Part shown: positions 19,619 through 34,144 of the stretch, piece after piece
How the letters are laid out: every line of letters begins with the position of its first letter
How positions within the stretch are numbered: the first letter of the stretch is position 1
Assembly (NCBI RefSeq): GCF_040581485.1
Contig: NC_090129.1
Location: 35,078,764 to 35,142,763, forward strand
Direction: 5' to 3'
From: Linepithema humile
Taxonomy: Eukaryota; Arthropoda; Insecta; Hymenoptera; Formicidae
Length of the DNA: 64,000 nt
Translations under genes and position numbers: made by a program
The notes under the pieces: model-generated
Database searches by the model: none
What the model was told of the DNA's origin: nothing
Seen by the model: the letters and a program-made list of their open reading frames with translations, nothing else

Positions 19619-22600
19619 AATTTCCTCGTCCCGGTGAATTTCAATCAGCTAATCTAATTTCGCTAGAGGTTGCTAGTACTTTCATGGAAGTTCCAGGCCG
19701 CGAATCTAGCGAGGTGAATTTAACGCATATTTCGAGCGATTCTTACATCTCTCTCGACGTTAATTCTCGTTGCCAATATTAGTTTCCACTTGTGTACAGT
19801 TATAGGTTTCGAAAGCGCGATAGGCGATCGACCGATACCGCTTTACTACAGCTGAGATTACAAAATTTTATTTCAAAAACATGTTTAATAAGCTACGAAC
19901 GTAAATCTCTGACAGAGTAAATGTTAAATTCCGGGAGAACTAAGTTATAGGTCAAATATGTTCTTTATATAATTTTTACCGTATAAAATTTGTGGAAAAC
20001 ATAGCTATTTAATGTATTATCCAAGAAACGCAAACTTTAATATCGGCTCTTTTAATGTTGAAACACCGATAATTGTTTAGTTATAAGTGAATTCAAATAC
20101 AGAACTTTTGGCTTAGGTTGTAAAGCGGTAAAAATACAATAAAGATAAAAGACTTATTTTCTCCGACTAATTTTACGTAAATCTTATTTTTGCTAAAATT
20201 TTTGTTCAAAATCTAATTGCACAAAGATAGATACATAATACATAAAATTACAGAGTTATAGAAAATAATTTCTCTCAATATTTTTGCCAAACTCCAAATT
20301 AATTAAGAAATGTTTCGTCATTAAATACACATTTGTAATAAAATTACACTCGCGTATTGTATTCATAAACAAAATATATAAACAAATAACACCTACTTAT
20401 TTACGCGCATAAAATCAATATAAAAAATAATTGGGTCTGCGTCGAAAAATTCGTTAAAAATTTTTTTTATTTCGAAATATATGTTGTTTATAAACAACTT
20501 TTTTGTAATTTACAGTAATGGTTTCTCGGATTAAAAAATATTAAGCTAAACCGACCGAAATATCAAATCATGCTGCACGTTTCATGATTTTGACCTAGAC
20601 CTAAATTCTAATATATACCACAAGTGTGTGGTCTGTACATAGAAATTAATAAAACCTATGTGGTACTGTTACACAACGCTACAATATTGTACCTTGCAAT
20701 AAAGGGCGCGATCAAATAGATCAAACAATTAGCTCGCATAATATGCACCGTACAATCTGTTACCCGACTGTTTGGCATACGATAAATGCGATACGTTTTC
20801 ATCAATTGTATAGTATACAATATTAATGTTACGGCCGCAATTATTGGCCGATAAAGAGTTATACCGTGCTATGTAATGATTGTGATGCGACACATCATTA
20901 GGCATGCATCCCTCATTAAATTAAACAAATACAATAATGAAAATTGACTTTCGAATATGGTGAATTATTACAACACATATAATTAGCCCCAACATGTTAT
21001 CAATATGATATAAATTGGAATTTAATTAAAGCAGTATTTAAGCGCCAATTTTTTACATCGCAGTCGCACTGATTATAATGATATTTTCACGCAAATTAAA
21101 ATTATTATAATTTACCACGTATTAGTAATCACGATACAAGGTGTCGATGAAGGCGGTTAGTATGAGCGAGAAATAAAGATGATTTATGAATGTAGGACGG
21201 GTCATGTGAACACGTGGTGACATCAATTGCGACCAGAAAATATTGTGCATCGCGACAACGATAAAAGAGCAACGTCATATTTATCACCGACATCTGGCGA
21301 TGTCACGTCCATGCGCTACACGTGGATAGAAGAAATCCTTCATAATATGATAATGATTGATTTCTAAACATTTAATCGACGACAAAAATACGTACACATC
21401 TTCGCGTAAACTTTTAAATCTCTCCGAGTCTGAAGTCATTCAATACTTCAAATAAAATATACCGGTTTCTCGCGAACCCTAATGCATAAGTTATTTTTTT
21501 TTTTTTTTTTTCGTGACTGGAAAATAAATGAAAGTAAGCGAACGGGGTTCTTTTATTACGAAATATCGAAAGTCATGTCTGAGAATATCAATTCAAGTTC
21601 AATTATTATTTAATCATCAGCGAAAATTTGGCTTAATTAAAGTGACAGTATTTACGTGAGAATATTATTAAAAAAAATGTCCACGGTAGAAAGTAGACAA
21701 TGCAAATTTACGCGAAACATCGTACCGCGTATAATATCAATTCTCGACTGATGACATGATTAAATCACGATTAAACTGACGAAATATCTCGCCGACGCGT
21801 TTGCCTCAATATTCAATAACGACGCCGCGTTTTTAACGATCTTGTACACGCACACACACGTCACATGTGAAACTGTTTTAATGAGTTTCAACAAGCAATT
21901 TAACGGAGCGTACATGGCGGCGAGCGCGGCTAACGAACGTAGATGGCAACTTTCTTCGATATAATGACCAAGTAAAGCGAACTTTTTTCACTCCACGCCG
22001 CAACTCTCGTGGCCCATCGCGCGAACACAACAATGAAAAATGGGTAAAAGATATAGGAGTGCACTTTACCGAGTTATATCCGACAAAAGAAAGGAACTTT
22101 TTACGAAACGAATTAGAGACATTAAACAACCACGTTGTCACAGATACATTGACAGAATTCTTCCGCATGAATTATTGAGATTTCCGCTAAAAATAAAATA
22201 TATTTAGAAATATATTTAGCGGTATCTCTATCTGTTCCCAATCTTTATTTAACTATAATAAAATTTTCATATGTTATAAATGCGGAATAATAATCGGCAC
22301 TATATTGATTGATGTTTAATTGCAAACAACCGCGATGCAAAAAAGCATATCTTTTCGGCGCTGATGTCCAAGCTTATTGCCGTTGGTTTAAATTTTTTCT
22401 CTTCGTATATCTTTACATTTTTGTAAATGGAATTCTAACATGTGATGCACGATCGGCAAAAACTCCCGAGAAGCAAATTATGAATTCAGGCGTTGCGCAA
22501 AACTCTCTCGCATTAAGCTCGCTTCTTTCGCCTCCTGGAATGTGCGAATACAATGTAAATTTCTCTAAATTATGCAGAGCCGGCTTCCTTCGATCGTTTC

Positions 22601-24239
22601 CGGCAGCTCAAAATTAAGGGTAAAAATTCCACGGAATTCGTGTCCGCGATTTCAGAACTAAGATTTTAATATAGATAACTGGATGTCAGTGCCAGATCCG
22701 AATTCATCCCCCGAAACTCTGACGAAACAAAAAAATACAGAGTTCATGACATATTCTTAGATTTCCGAAATTTTGCCAATTATCTAAATTAAGAACTTCA
22801 TTGAAGCGCGTTATGTCATTTAAATTATGCAATTGGCTTTTCCGGCGACTTTTTCTGAAATTACAACTCACCCAAAAAAAAATATAAAATTAAAACTTTC
22901 TGAAATAATTTTTTCTCGTTATCGTGCACTTATGTGCGGACAAAATTATCCCCTTCTTATCGAGATTTTAATCGTAAAAATGAGTAATAGCTGATTCGTG
23001 CCTGGAAACATTTTAAGAATGCGTAACGAAATAAAAATGTTAATTCGACCCCACCGGAAAGCAATGTTACGTTATCAAAATGCAATTAGCATAATAGCTC
23101 ACGACACAAAACGCAACGAGACATTAATTAAATGTAAACATTATCATAAGATATAAGAAATTATTCGATACGCATCGTGAAACGTTTCTCAAAATAAAAA
23201 TGTTTGTCATAATTTTCGTAATCAGCTTCCCTTTAAATAATACTAAGCCGCAGCTCGCATAAATTACGACCGTCAGATAGAACAGATAAGTAGCAGCCGA
23301 CAATAGCAATTAGCTTCAAAGTTATTTCATCTCCTTACTCCTCGCGTTTCAAACGTGCAATGATCTTGTGTCCGGCGTTAATCTATTAGTGGAGTTACTA
23401 TGTAAACGTTGATCAGTGACTGTTTCATCGAGTTGGATCTGCCAAAGTTAAATGAGATGGCCTGAGATTAGAAAGTGTCAGTTAGCTCTCCGCGATCCGT
23501 GGGAATTATAATGAAACTATTACATTCTGTTTCCATTGCAAAAGCAGCAAAAATCGATAGACAATACCCATCCGTGCACTTCACATATATCCTAGATACA
23601 TACGTATAAAACAATATCATATTATCATTTCTCTATCAAATAATTACTAAGTTCCTAATTACAGTTATATAAAATAATGTAACATTCTGAGAAGAACGCT
23701 TTTGAATATTTAATTAATTAAGTGAGCAATCGATTATCGAAGCAAATCAACTAAGAATCTCGTACATTCTCGCAATTCTTTATGTGTTAGATATGTATAT
23801 CACTGGCACGTTCGTGGCAAACGCCAGGTATCGAATACCTTTAATGGGAACTACCTGAAAGCGCAGCATACCACGACGCGAGTAATGAATAAATTTAAAC
23901 TTAACCGGAAGCCCGAGTACCATTTTGACTGTAGCTTTAAGCGAAAATAACGAACCGAACCGTCGAATCTCAAAAGCATCCTCAAGGAAATATCAAGTTT
24001 CTGGAGTTTCCGAAATCAAGACTGACAATGAGCGAAAGTCAATATCAAGTTAATCGGAGAATCTATAAAGTTCACAAAGATATTTGTGATATGAGAATAG
24101 AACGGATGGGGACATGAAATATAATACGAGAATGAATCCTATCGTATTGCACAAAGATGAAATCTTCAAAGCTCAACGAAAAATAGCAGTCAATTTATTC
24201 ACAATTGATATTATACCTCTCCTGCTTGCTCGTGACTAC
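19619..24239. other. AT-rich non-coding region upstream of the Syt7 start exon
   Basis: 5' UTR may begin directly beside 19619. The stretch 19620-19830 has moderate GC. The rest is AT-rich with a poly-T run at 21494-21511 and scattered short frames. No protein domain, tRNA or transposon end was recognised. It is either the proximal promoter or a long 5'-UTR intron of Syt7. Confidence 0.5.
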
Positions 24240-24480
24240 ATCGGCACGAATACTGTCGAATAAATGTCGAAGGCAAGTTTCCGAGCGACGCGTCGCGCGT
24301 AATTCGCAAAGCGAATTCGTTCCACGAGGTGGCATCGATTGAGAAAACAAAAAGAGAAATCCGAAAAAGTCTAGAGGCCGACCAAACGAACAGCCGGATC
24401 GAGATGGTCTACGTGCTACACGTCGGGCTGTTCACATCGAGTCTGGGCAGGAGGGTGAGAGAAAGAGACGGAGCGAAACA

Positions 24481-24539
24481 GAGAGGGACAGAGAGGGACA
24501 GAGAGGGACAGAGAGAAGCAGAGAGGGACAGAGAGAAAC

Positions 24540-24596
<57 letters not shown>
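24481..24596. repeat. GAGAGGGACA decamer array plus (GA)n
   Basis: Six decamer units at 24481-24540 (four exact, two variant: gagagaagca and gagagaaaca) run into about 52 bases of pure GA dinucleotides. The decamer appears to be a degenerated expansion of the GA repeat. Confidence 0.95.
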
Positions 24597-24597
<1 letters not shown>

Positions 24598-24997
24598 GCG
24601 ACCGCGGTGGGTGACGGCAGGCGGAGAAGGGACGGTGGCTGGTCGGAAGATAGGAGGTTGGATCGATCCTAGCCACCACCACCGCGAGAGAGAGCAGAGC
24701 CCGCCGTCCGGGTCTGGTGCTGGTGAACCGTATGTACTGCCGAAGCCAATCGCGCAACATCGTCCGCGAAGTTGGTGGAGAAAAAAATTTCATCGAGACG
24801 ACCGCCGTGTTATCACGCGCGGCACCCCGCGCCGCGACAGTCGGCAACGATTTGACAGCGGGGCAGGTAGATACGTGGCGGCGGACTCGTCACCCGATTA
24901 TCGAGAGTAATTCCTCGCGTGTACCTCTCGCTGATACACGTAGCGACAGGTGGGAGTGTCGACAGGCGGGCGACCGTATACACTCCGTGTATACGCC

Positions 24998-25075
24998 GCG
25001 CACACACGCGCACCCGCACACAAATACGCACCCGCAGACGCGCGCGCGCGCGCACACACACACACACAGACGCGT
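24998..25075. repeat. CA/CG-rich alternating purine-pyrimidine tract
   Basis: Alternating CG and CA dinucleotides, including a run of (CG)n followed by (CA)n. Such sequence favours left-handed (Z) DNA. Confidence 0.85.
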
Positions 25076-25900
25076 CCATGCTCGATGCATGCGCTTGAAA
25101 CTCACTCGCGCGGCTTGTGGATTCTAGAGCGACGCTATGCGAACTACCTTTGTGCCGTTTGTTCATTCGTAAAGTGATTGCGGTCAGGATATAGTGCGGC
25201 AAAGCTGTCGACTGGCATCGCGGTCGCGATCGCGTTTCCATGTCGCGACAACGCGAGAACGCGCGTAGCTTTACGGCGATAGCTCGATCGCTTCCGGCTT
25301 CACGATCACCCTCGTCGCCGCGTGGCGAGATAAGACGCGTCGCAGAGATGCGCACTTTTCGAGCGGCAAAAGTTTGTCGATCGACGCGCGAGCGGAAGCA
25401 CGAGCTTCCGACATAATCCCGCCCGATGTCGATCGATCCTTCGCCAACCTCTTTCAAAATCTCATAACAATTCAGGACGCGCTACACATTTGCGTACCGT
25501 GAGGGAGAGCGAATCCAACCGGTTGCACGAACGGTTTATTATCGATCAGCTCTGAAATGGCTGAATATTTTTCCGCCCGCACGAGCTCCAAGATATTTTT
25601 GGGAAAGGATCACATTTCGTCGTCTATTGCCGTCTTGAGAGACTTCGCGACGATTTCTCCGTAACGTCTCTCTTTCTTTTCTCCCCCCCGTTTTGTTTTC
25701 GTAGAGCGATCCGAAAAGAAAAGTTCCAATATCGCTCGGTTATTCGAGGAAAAATATTTTCGTTTTCTCAATCGATTACGATGTAAGTTTGTCTCGTGTA
25801 CGGTGTCTAGTCACTCCGGAGCACGCTGTCGCGAGCTGAGGTAACATCGTCGAGGTAACCGTCGATGTTGAGCGAAGGTTTTCATTCCGCTTTCTCCCGG

Positions 25901-28900
25901 CGGGACGAATAAAATAGAACGAATGTTTTAAAATATATGAACAAACATACACGCGGCACTCGCTCCAAGTGTCGCCACGAGCGGAAGATTAAATGTTGAG
26001 AAAACCCACGTACGATAAGAGAAACAAATTGCACATTAGAATTTTGTACACGTTCGCAGCTTTTTATTATTGATGGCGGCCACGTTTACGAGCGCTTTGA
26101 AATATGAAGCAGACGCCCCGTAATGAGAGCAAGAGATTCCTCGGGCAGAATGAGGGACATCTCGACTCGCACTTTAAAGCGAATGGCTTCGCCTCTATCT
26201 TTCCGCTGAGAGCGCTTGCTTCACTTTTATGCGCACAACAGCCATCGTATTTGTCACTGTAGACGCTGATGTAACTGGAACAAACGAAAGTCCGCGCTTT
26301 CGGCAGACTTTCGCTCGTCTTTTGAGCACAAGGGAACGCAAAAAGAATCGCCGAGTAGGATGACGAAATGGCACAAGAGCGAAAACCACTGTAAAGTTTG
26401 CGCGGCGATTGTTACGACTTTGTCAGTTAGAACTTACGCCCGCGCAATTAGACGCCGGTCGTTATGGCGGGCGAAGGCGTCAGGTTGCCGTGCCTCGCGA
26501 CGCCGCGGAAATTTAACGAGCGTGCTTATCCACTCACGCTAACCGCGAGAATAATAAAAAAAAGTCACTCGTCCTGCGTGCCAGACGGCCAGAAGACAGA
26601 CGAGCAACAGGTTCCCTCCTCCTATGTACACACGTAAAGCGGTCCGCCGATTCTCCTGTTCCAATTACTACCGCATTTTCCATCTTTTTGTCGTCAAACG
26701 TAAATTCCTTACCTCCAAGGATAACGAGTCTTTTGAAGATCAATAAGCGCGCGGGGGGAAATTGCGTGAAGAGCGCTGGGCCGTATCGCGCGCCTCGCTC
26801 GTTTCAGAAACATTACTATATTTAGATTATACAGAGTCACGGAAAATCTATTTAATGATAGTACGACACTCCCTATCAAATATCAAGGTAAAATTTTAGT
26901 AGTAAAAAGTGGACTCATTAAATAAATTTATTAAGAAATAATTTTTAATAAATAAGTCGTATATGTTGCATCCTGTCAACCTGCTTTGGTCTCTTATTCA
27001 CCTTTTCTACTGTTTTACTTTTAAAAAAAATAGACGCTATTCTCTTTTACAAAATTCGAATTTTTAATATTAAATAACTATTGCCTTGATTTTTAATTGA
27101 CTAAGAAAATTATCTTAAAGGTCTTGAGGAATTATCTGAGTATATAGATGTTTTTAATTTCTTAAAGTGTTCTTATACGCACTATATTACAGTTTGGAAC
27201 TAGTCTTTTTACGAAGATACTTTTTCGTGTCACACCTCTACCCTTTTCCTCCAGAGAAAATACATCATGCACAACGAAATTTTCAAGTTCACACTTGATC
27301 TGAATGATGAACGTCGTTTGCCAGTATTGTTTACGACACTTCTAACATTCCGCATAAAAGGAATATTCCATTTCCACTGCACTCTTCCCTTTATTTCCTC
27401 GTGAATATTTAAAGCCAGAATAATGGCGGCATAAAATTCACTTTTTTATAAAACTCAAACAATTATTCTCTCTCTTCAAATTAAATGCGAAGTTTGCTCA
27501 TCGAATTTACATCAATAATAGAAACTAAGACGCTTGTCCTTCCTTTTCGCTTTAATGCTTTTTAAAATATTTTTTTTAATGTATATTATGTATATTGCAA
27601 ACTGTGTTTGCTAAAATTAATGTTAAAAGGATAAAATACATGGCGCATTATTTTAAAATTAAACCTGAAATTATTTAATTCATTGTTCAGAAGCTCTTGT
27701 TTAATTAAAGCGATATTTCAAATATACACACATATATATATATATATATATATGTATAATTAGTTATGTCATTTTAATTGTACAATTCAACAGATACTAC
27801 GTGTAGGTACTTTCAGTGTGTACACAGACTCAAATACGCAATTATACGTCCTTTCGTTATAAAATAACAGAATATTTTAAAAAGGAATTAATAAAAACAA
27901 TATATCAACTATTTAACATTTTGCAATTTGCAATGATTTTCGCCTTTCTTAACTGCAAATTTAACTGCAGCTCGCAAGAAGTTTACCTTCACATTATACC
28001 ATAATGTGATACGCTGCGATATTGAATGCACAATCGATTTTAGCGACCAGTAGAAAATAGACGCTAACCGTACAACGAGGAAGTTAATATAAGTTTTTTC
28101 CCCCCACGTCCTTATTAAAGAGCTACGTCCCACTTGTCAAGCATCAACCTAGTTCTCCAAGCAGCTGTGCTCGATCGTGATCGCTCCGATATAAAATTCA
28201 AAACCTCGCGACGTGACTTTGTTTCTTACACAGTTGAGCGTTCGCACTATTTCATACTTCTTTACGCACGAACACATCATGAAATGTAGTCCAAATAAAC
28301 TCCACAGTCGCAAACGTGGTGCATGATGTGTGGTGGATGATACAATGAATAACGTATCAAGCGTAAAGAGAGTGATTGTAATTTATACATTGTAGCATAA
28401 ACGCAATCGTATGTATAAAATCATATGTAGGCTGATTTTCTTAGAACGTTTAATTTCCGTAAATATCTATGCTTTTTGTTTTAGAAATCACTGTATATAT
28501 TCTAGAATTTTTGTACAAATGAAATTACTAAATAAATACTATACTAATGAAAAATCTATATAAATTTCACTGAACAATTTTAACCGCGGTAATCTAATCT
28601 TGTTACAAATGAGGTAAGGAGATGTTATTATTACATTTTCCCTGTATATTAAATTATTTGTAAAATGCTTAGTGTAATCAGTTGCCTGGATTGTAGATAT
28701 ATATATATATGCCGCTTCATACATTTAGTATTCTCTAAGTCAGAGCATTCCATTAACGTTGCTGCGCTCCCCCTGTTACGTGGAATTCCACCTTGCAATT
28801 TTTTACGTCTCCTAATTTGCACCGTTTGCAACGTTGGCTCCTACACTACGAAACAACTCAGTCATTTGGAAAAGAGGAAAGTTTCACCACCGCTATTTCT

Positions 28901-31900
28901 CTCTTCGGAACAAAGCCTCACTCTGGTAGCGCGTTCTTCGTGTGAAACTCGAGACAAAAGAAACGGCGTAAATTACACCGTGCCGAATTCACCAGCGCCA
29001 AAGGAAACAATGAATATTCGGGAGCACTAATAAAAATAAAATTTTTTTCAATTAAACCGCAGCCTTTCGAGGTTTTTCGCAAATGCATATTGAATCTCGT
29101 TGTCGTACCGTTATTTCCCGCGTTATATCGAGCCTTGAGTTACCTGAATTTATAAAATAAACGTAAAATTCGAAAAATTACAATTTTATTAATGTCTAGT
29201 TAATTTTCAAATCTCTCATCAGCTATTGTTACAACCAAATTGCACTGCATTAAGGATTCCTCAATAAAGTTTAACAACAATTGAATTTCACGTACAATTA
29301 CCGAGCTTGACGTTCGGAATTAAAACTATCACGCAGAAAAAAAATTCCGTCATTAAATTTTCACCGGCAATAAGATCGCAAAATTTATTAAAAAATTTAT
29401 GGTTGAAAGAAAATATGTAATATCGGTGAAACATCTTTTATTTGTCGAAGCGCGGAGCTTTATGTTCAATAATAATCGACCGACACAACACCCATCGTAT
29501 AGCGAAACATTGTAGCGGCACGGAGGTATTTTCGTATTGATATACGCGAGTATAACTTTTAGAACAAAAGAAACTTCCAGCCATATCGACTCTCGCGGCC
29601 ATCGCGTTCGCGAGCTTCCACAAACATCTTCGCCTCGATCGAGTAACTGGGTGAACTTGGTAGAAATTTGCGCAGATGGCCGAAACGATCGATCCCTCTC
29701 TGTCATAATGACATATTTCTCCGATGTTTGCCGTGTCTCATCCTGTTGATTCTGTCTATTTATCGAAACAGTGAAAATTAATGCGCTACAACGGAGGCGA
29801 ATCGATGTCGCGTATCATGGCATCGAGAGCTCGACCGGGATTTATCGACTCGTCATTTTTAGCCACTTTAATCCGTCAAGCGTGACGCACTTAGAGAAGC
29901 TTAGTTAACTTACTAACACCCGCTAAAACTTTGCCAGCTTTAGCAAATGGCGACTTAGCGCGGTGGAACTAAGGGACGTACTAGTATTTATAATAAGCCG
30001 ATATTTATTATATTGCACAATTAGCCGAGATGAGAATAAACTGAAACGACAATAAAACGACATTATCGATATTTACGATGTTTTCTTTTAATATATTAAA
30101 ATATTTAATCGAACCGTCGTTCGGAAAGGATTTCCAATAAATAGTGTTTATAAAAATATTTCAAGAGCTCAAAGGCGAAAGAGAAATAATTTAATTTGCC
30201 TTCGCAAATGTTAATTATTTAACGGCTATCGTTAGATATAATCACAGAAATGATTAAATATGGCGAATCAAAGAACTTTCACGTATTAAGCATCAACAGT
30301 ATAATGTAACAATTAATTTTACAATTCTGTTTTTCTCTTAATTTCATGGAAACTCAGAGATTTTATTCGCTTAATCGTCGTAACATAATGTTAAAAACAA
30401 AAACGTTACAATAAATAATGGCGTCTCATCAAAATGTCGTGCGAGAAACTAGACTTTAAAACTTTCTCATAAAATGCGTTGTTTGCAGAATTAAAATTTT
30501 ATTTAGTAATGAGATAGTCTGTATGCGCTGCGTTAAGGTGCAAAAAAATACAGAAAAAATTGTGTTGTATATTATTGGAGAATGTGTGACAAACGTAATG
30601 TTGGCGTTTGATTATTTTTAGTCTCATGAATTTATTTGCAACTGCGTAGCACTGTAAAAAAACGTTGCATAACACGCTTCTAGTTTCACTAAATTTAAAA
30701 GTTCAAGACACAGAAAAGTTTGATAAATACTTTGTAACTTCAAATTTCAAAGTATAACACACACTACTCTTGTAATCAATTTTTCACACTTTAATTAAAA
30801 AATATTTACGACAAAAATTCCATTATTTCATCTCGTCGACATATTTTCAGAAGAACGGAGATACTAAATATAAGGAGTGCTATAAAGGTATAAAGGTATA
30901 ATCCCAAGGTATACTGCTATAAAGGTATAAACCCAATTCTGGAGAAGAAGCATCGTCATGGAAAACACAATTGGGGAATAATACTGCTTTCACGATAGAC
31001 ATTTTTGCTTAATACAAACGGAATTGCTACAAAGCTTAAATTCAACAGAGTATTTTCGTGAAAATACGGGTCCATGTGAACAGAAACGGAACATCAGTTC
31101 CACTTAAATCTCCTTGATCCCAGCGCTAATCCCGTAGCACCAGTAAACGCCTCGATAAGTAACATCCACTCGTATATGCGAGTAACGCAAAAGTTTTATC
31201 AGACTGTTTTCAAGTCCTTTTTTGGGGAGGGATAATACATAAATTTTTGAAAACTATTTAGAACGTTGGTCATGCGATTTTACAATTAAATCCATCCGAT
31301 AAATTAAGCGAAGAACCGTTTCCATACGCCTTGAAGAGATTCGCGTCCTTCAAACGAACATTTTCGCAATTGTCCACCACGTGGACTCGCTCGGTGCAAG
31401 TGGGTCATCATTTTTAGCATTATTTCGACGGTCATTGATATTGAACAGGTGTACCTCGATATCGACCATTCGGCGCTTCGAAGGCAATAGGAAATTAGCA
31501 CGCCGCATGGGTGCGCGCGAATTAGATAATGTACCACCCTTGGTTTGCAGTCCCGCCGCGACTGTTACGCGATAACTCTTCCCGTGATTAGATTACTTAA
31601 AACGGTCGCGATTGAATTCCCATCCCGCCGACACCGGCGATAAATCTGACACGTTCGACAGCGAGTAACTTATAGTTAAATTTTGTTATGCAATAGCAAC
31701 AATCGATCAATGGAAGTAAGCGAAAAATCAGTGAAAAATAATAAATAAACATTTCCATCATATTTGACTTAAATAACTTTTGTTCGTTTAGCATCACAAA
31801 ATTTATGTCGCGCTCAGCACGTGCAAGCGAATAAACTTAATCATCTCTCGTGCATAAATTTACGTTTATACATTTTTCAATTTTTATCGCAATATGTAGC

Positions 31901-33811
31901 AACAATAAATTATTATTTTACAAATATTTAGTGTGACGTAACGTTATTGAGGTTTCCCTTTGAAACGCTATTCTGCGAAGAGCAGCATGTCACAGCAATC
32001 ATCCCGCATCACTTGGCAAACAAATTCAACAAGCAGATCGGCGCCTACCGCGTTTTCTCGTTTTCAGACACTCATTCGATAATCACAATGTAGTTTAATT
32101 AAATTAAGCAACACTGTGAAATGGTCTCTCTAATTATTGCGAGTGATATGACGTAATTGCTGCTCCGCGAAAATACGATATCGCGTTACGTGAAAATGAC
32201 ACATGAGTTTGCTGCTTTGCTTAATTCTCTTCCAAAAATACTTTAATATGGAATGATATACTCACGACGCGTGCACGCACGTGCGCGCGCGCGTACACGC
32301 GCACGCAATACGCGGGACAGCAAAATCGTGAAGAAGCGAGTAAAAGAGAGTGATTGGAAGTACAATCGATTAGTAAGCAATAATATTCTCTTCAGCTGGC
32401 GAGCTTCGATCATTTTCCCATCCATTCGAGTGCACTTGCGCGCGGTCGTCATTTACTTACGTGCAAACACTCCAGGCGAGGCCGGACTCATTGCGAGAAG
32501 AATTAGATCTTAATATATTGACGTATAAAAACTCAAATATCCATTCAGCTAGGTGATAAATCTCGATTTTATTACGTCTCCTTGCCAATGCGAGCGCACT
32601 GATGAAACGCGCTGATCTCTTCCTGAATCTGACGAGTGGCTTCTTATTTATGAATTCTTAAGTAGAATCGAAATCGATTTTTCCTTCGCAAAAGAAACGT
32701 TCGAGGCAGGCATCATTCATCGCAAGTTTTCAATTTTCAGCATAAAGTATCCCTGTAACTTTGTCTTGAAGGTAATCTCGAAAAATCGGATTTTTCTGAA
32801 GACCGGCGTCTTCTTTCAAGCATCTTAGAATATCAGCACAAGCTCGAGCGCACAGAATAATGAAAAGAAAACAGGACGATCCGTCGTTCGTCAAGCCGCG
32901 CATTTTTCGCTCCCCAGACCACGTTATTATAATTTAATTTATATCAGCCGTCATTATTAAGCCAGATTTACGGGGAATTCTCACGAGGACGTAGCGCGGT
33001 GACGCAGTGGTCGATGAACCTCTTGTGGATACTCGCCAGTTATAAAATTTATCGCGACTCGTCGAGCGTTGAGACTCCGCTTTACACTCGATCGCATTAA
33101 AGCAGCTACTAAACGGATTTCAAGAGACACAATATAACGTTGTCCAATTTGTTCCCTAAATTTACGTCGCAAATAGTCGCAGTTAATTAATGGCTGTAAT
33201 AGCCGTTCGTATTACAGCTTTGCCACTTTGCACATATCTCTTTTTAATGGCTGAATAATAAAAAGGAAAAAATAAACGATCGAATGATTAACAAAATCGC
33301 TTGTACGAAATAAATGTCGGTAAATTCAATAAAATCGAGATGTTTGAAAGACATTTTAAAATGTAACATAAAAATAGATGCTAAAAATGTAAATATTCTC
33401 TTGAAAACTGCGTTTCACATAATGTAAAAAATTTTGGTAGCAACGTTTGACGACCCTAATTGTCAGTGTATAAATTCGGAAAATTAAACTGTTTCCATTA
33501 TGATCGAGCGCGGAAATGACCATAGCTCATATGACGTCACAGTAGGATTTGTCAAAATATTTGGGATTACGATTCGACATACAACTTCGCCCATAGGTTT
33601 TAGCGTTGTGACAGCTGCAAAAAGGCACAACAACGACTGACAGTTAATTTGAATATTCAAATAAAGCAAATTGGGTAGTCAAATAGAGAATGAGAGAAAA
33701 AGATGGATAAAAATATGAAAAAAGTGCGAGATTACCAGGTGAGACAGCGAGAGTGACACAAACCCTTTAGTAAGATTTAGAAGAGATATATATATATATA
33801 TATATTGTCGT
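25901..33811. other. Non-coding region
   Basis: Mostly AT-rich, with moderately GC-rich patches at 26060-26560, 28730-29020 and 31300-31650. Simple repeats include (TA)n at about 27728-27752, a CG/CA tract at 32265-32310 and (TA)n at 33787-33805. The motif ctataaaggtata recurs at 30880-30930. No recognisable gene. Confidence 0.5.
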
Positions 33812-34144
33812 ATGCTTGCTACATCTGTTCTGATCGTAACTCTGCATTTACAAATTCTACAAAGTTCTCACTCGCTTGGCGGCCATTTATCAAGTAAACT
33901 TCAAACGAATTTTGAATGATAATCTATTAAGATGGTAAATTCTAGTTTCAGATAAAAAATTTTAAAGATGCTTACTACATCTGTTCTTATCGTAATCCTG
34001 CATGTAAAAAATTCTACAAAGTTCTCACTCGATGAGATTCGGTAGCCATTCATCAAGGAAAATTCAAAAGACTTGAAAAGCATTTTGAACGACCACTCGT
34101 TAAGATAATAAACTTCTAGTTTCGGATAAAAAAATTTTGAAAAT
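33812..34144. repeat. Diverged tandem duplication, two copies of about 160-175 bp
   Basis: Copy 1 starts atgcttgctacatctgttct at 33812 and copy 2 starts atgcttactacatctgttct at 33968. Both then share ctgcat, attctacaaagttctcactc, gccatt, atcaag, taaga and a tctagtttc...gataaaaaa ending in the same order. The second copy carries insertions of about 20 bases. It is AT-rich and encodes nothing recognisable. Confidence 0.85.

Larger units (their letters stand above)
24240..25900. promoter_or_regulatory. CpG-rich island with GA and CA/CG repeats, candidate Syt7 promoter
   Basis: This roughly 1.6-kb block is strongly enriched in CG dinucleotides against AT-rich surroundings. It contains a GAGAGGGACA decamer array, a long (GA)n and a (CA/CG)n tract. 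Long overlapping frames on several strands (143-214 codons) reflect low stop-codon density, not coding. GA-repeat DNA binds GAGA factor-like proteins in insects and keeps promoters open. It lies 5-6 kb upstream of the Syt7 start codon, so a first untranslated exon here is plausible but unproven. Confidence 0.4.

Noticed and set aside
23124..23309. Hydrophobic minus-strand frame considered as the Syt7 membrane exon
   Set aside because: No suitable donor or phase. The exon at 19554-19618 joins exon 2 perfectly instead.
24329..25457. Long frames of 143-214 codons on both strands
   Set aside because: They translate GA, CA and CG repeats into Arg/Glu, Ser/Leu or Arg/Val strings. Low stop density in GC-rich DNA explains them.
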